Below are positions 6,784 through 7,462 of a stretch of 7,462 nucleotides of DNA, piece after piece (the first letter of the stretch is position 1; every line of letters starts with the position of its first letter). Origin of the DNA: Geminicoccaceae bacterium (GTDB taxonomy: Bacteria > Pseudomonadota > Alphaproteobacteria > Geminicoccales > Geminicoccaceae). The position numbers were made by a program, and so were the translations under genes. The stretch spans positions 1-7,462 of the forward strand of contig JAPJRA010000158.1 in the NCBI GenBank assembly GCA_030824835.1, written 5' to 3'. Under the pieces are notes generated by a model that made no database searches, was not told the DNA's origin, and saw only the letters and a program-made list of their open reading frames with translations.

Positions 6784-7014
6784 GTGCCACGGCTGCCGGC
6801 CCTGCCCTATCGCGACGTCGACCGAGCCCTGGTGCGTCTCGGCTTCAGGGCGGTTCGGCAGAAAGGCAGTCACGTCTTCTATCGCCATCCGGACGGCCGC
6901 ACGACCACGGTGCCACATCACGGCGGCCGCGACATCGTCCCGACCCTGTTACGTAAGATCCTCGACGACGTCGCCATCACGCCCGAGCACTTCATGGCAG
7001 CACTCCGTTCCTGA
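6784..7014 (+). CDS. hicA: HicA-family toxin (mRNA interferase)
   Basis: HicA toxins have a dsRNA-binding-like fold and cleave mRNA, causing growth arrest until HicB binds them. The 76-residue product is full-length and contains every family landmark: LVRLGFRAVRQKGSHVFYRH with the catalytic His30 in GSH, then the TTTVPHHGGRDIVPTLLRKIL block, and the C-terminal AITPEHFMAAL. There is no sign of inactivation. The GTG start at 6784 is supported by GAGGTG at 6773-6778 inside the end of hicB, five bases upstream. The juncture TGATGAGTG couples it to hicB. The order hicB-hicA is the reverse of the common hicA-hicB arrangement, so here the antitoxin is translated first. TTCCT-GAG-AGGAA at 7008-7020 forms a tiny hairpin across the stop codon. 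Confidence 0.9.
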   Translation: MPRLPALPYRDVDRALVRLGFRAVRQKGSHVFYRHPDGRTTTVPHHGGRDIVPTLLRKILDDVAITPEHFMAALRS

Positions 7015-7028
7015 GAGGAACCCGGCAT

Positions 7029-7379
7029 TTGCAACGAGCAGACCCGACCGGCGGCACCCTCTGACGCAGCCCTGTCCGTAGCCGGGCCGACTTCTACGAA
7101 TCGAGCCATCCCTCCGCCGCCGATGTATTGCTCTTGGTCGAGGTCGCCGACAGCTCGCTCGCCTGGAACCGCGGCGCGAAGCTAGCCCTCGAAACCCGTC
7201 ATGGCGTGCCGGAGGTTTGGATTGTGGATCTGCGGAGCCGTATGCTGTAGATCTGCCGGGAGCGCGGCCCAAGCGGCTATGCAGAACGAGCCAAGATTTC
7301 CGAAGGCGTGGTAACACCATTTTTGGTGCCGGACCCAGCCGTTGATCTCGCGGTGTTGCTCATGCAGATGAAGAAGTGA
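7029..7379 (+). pseudogene. Decayed Uma2-family copy, C-terminal half only
   Basis: From 7089 the frame reads DFYESSHPSAADVLLLVEVA, then DSSLAWNRGAKLALETRHGV, then PEVWIVDLRSRML, closely matching residues from about Phe-Tyr 108 of the intact Uma2 protein upstream. An in-frame TAG at 7248-7250 replaces a coding codon, after which homology continues (ICRERGPSGYAER) to the natural end, MQMKK and TGA 7377-7379. Nucleotide resemblance reaches back to 7029 (CAACGAGCAGACCCGA versus CAACGAGCCGCAACCCGA around residues 87-92), but the frame is lost between there and 7083, indicating small insertions or deletions. The N-terminal 85 residues are absent. Equivalents of Glu118 and Lys131 remain, but the conserved Tyr of LALYARHG is Glu. 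Codons are more AT-rich than in the intact copy, as expected for decay. It cannot make a full protein. Confidence 0.88.
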
Positions 7380-7430
7380 GGCTAGCAAGATGCACAAAGG
7401 GTTAATTGCGATCGGTCGCCTCAGAATCAC

Positions 7431-7460
7431 TTGAACGATCTAAAGCATGCGATATATATT
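7431..7460 (+). promoter_or_regulatory. Promoter-like sequence at the AT-rich right end
   Basis: TTGAAC (7431-7436) is followed, 18 bases on, by TATATT (7455-7460); TATATA at 7453-7458 gives 16-base spacing. Both hexamers are fair sigma-70 matches, and the stretch from 7380 is about 41% GC, far below the rest. It would drive a gene to the right of the window, which I cannot see. No open frame of note lies in 7380-7462. Confidence 0.3.
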
Positions 7461-7462
7461 AT

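Noticed and set aside
6998..7020. GCACTC followed by GAG near the hicA stop, as a possible CIRCE half-site
   Set aside because: The right arm does not match GAGTGCTAA and the spacing is wrong. It is the hicA coding end plus a tiny hairpin.
7182..7430. Minus-strand 82-codon open frame over the Uma2 fragment
   Set aside because: The plus-strand homology to Uma2 explains this stretch, and the minus frame has no recognisable features.

Overview
The window is GC-rich (well over 60% by eye) and gene-dense. Its gene content and protein sequences fit an alphaproteobacterium, probably of the Rhodospirillales type. The pointers are an hrcA-grpE heat-shock pair with no dnaK following, a phasin implying polyhydroxyalkanoate granules, an Atm1-type ABC exporter and several Uma2-type genes. 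The taxonomic call is inference from protein style; there is no rRNA gene here.

Left part (1-3308): the last 37 codons of an unidentified Gly/Pro/Arg-rich protein end at 116. A short regulatory gap follows, with a good promoter candidate at 231-259. Then come hrcA (heat-shock repressor) and grpE (DnaK nucleotide-exchange factor), which overlap by ATGA and must be co-transcribed. After 75 bases comes argG (argininosuccinate synthase), closed by a strong TTCG-loop hairpin that also serves the convergent phasin gene.

Middle (3317-5760): a phasin-family gene on the minus strand and an Atm1/HMT1-type half-transporter on the plus strand diverge from a 152-base shared control region. All of this is conserved housekeeping or physiology.

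Right part (5761-7462): this is an accessory, unsettled region. An intact Uma2-family PD-(D/E)XK nuclease-like gene (5826-6407) is followed by a compact toxin-antitoxin pair in the order hicB-hicA. A decayed second Uma2 copy comes next (C-terminal half, 7029-7379, with an in-frame TAG and an apparent frameshift). Just before hicB, at 6464-6527, is a short stretch resembling the upstream region and first codons of the intact Uma2 gene. The simplest reading is that a tandem Uma2 copy was broken up and that hicBA now sits where its middle should be. The window ends in a markedly AT-richer stretch with a promoter-like sequence pointing outward.

I found no wholly new system. The most interesting structure is the Uma2/hicBA/Uma2-remnant arrangement. 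No tRNA, rRNA, CRISPR array, transposase or insertion-sequence ends were seen.
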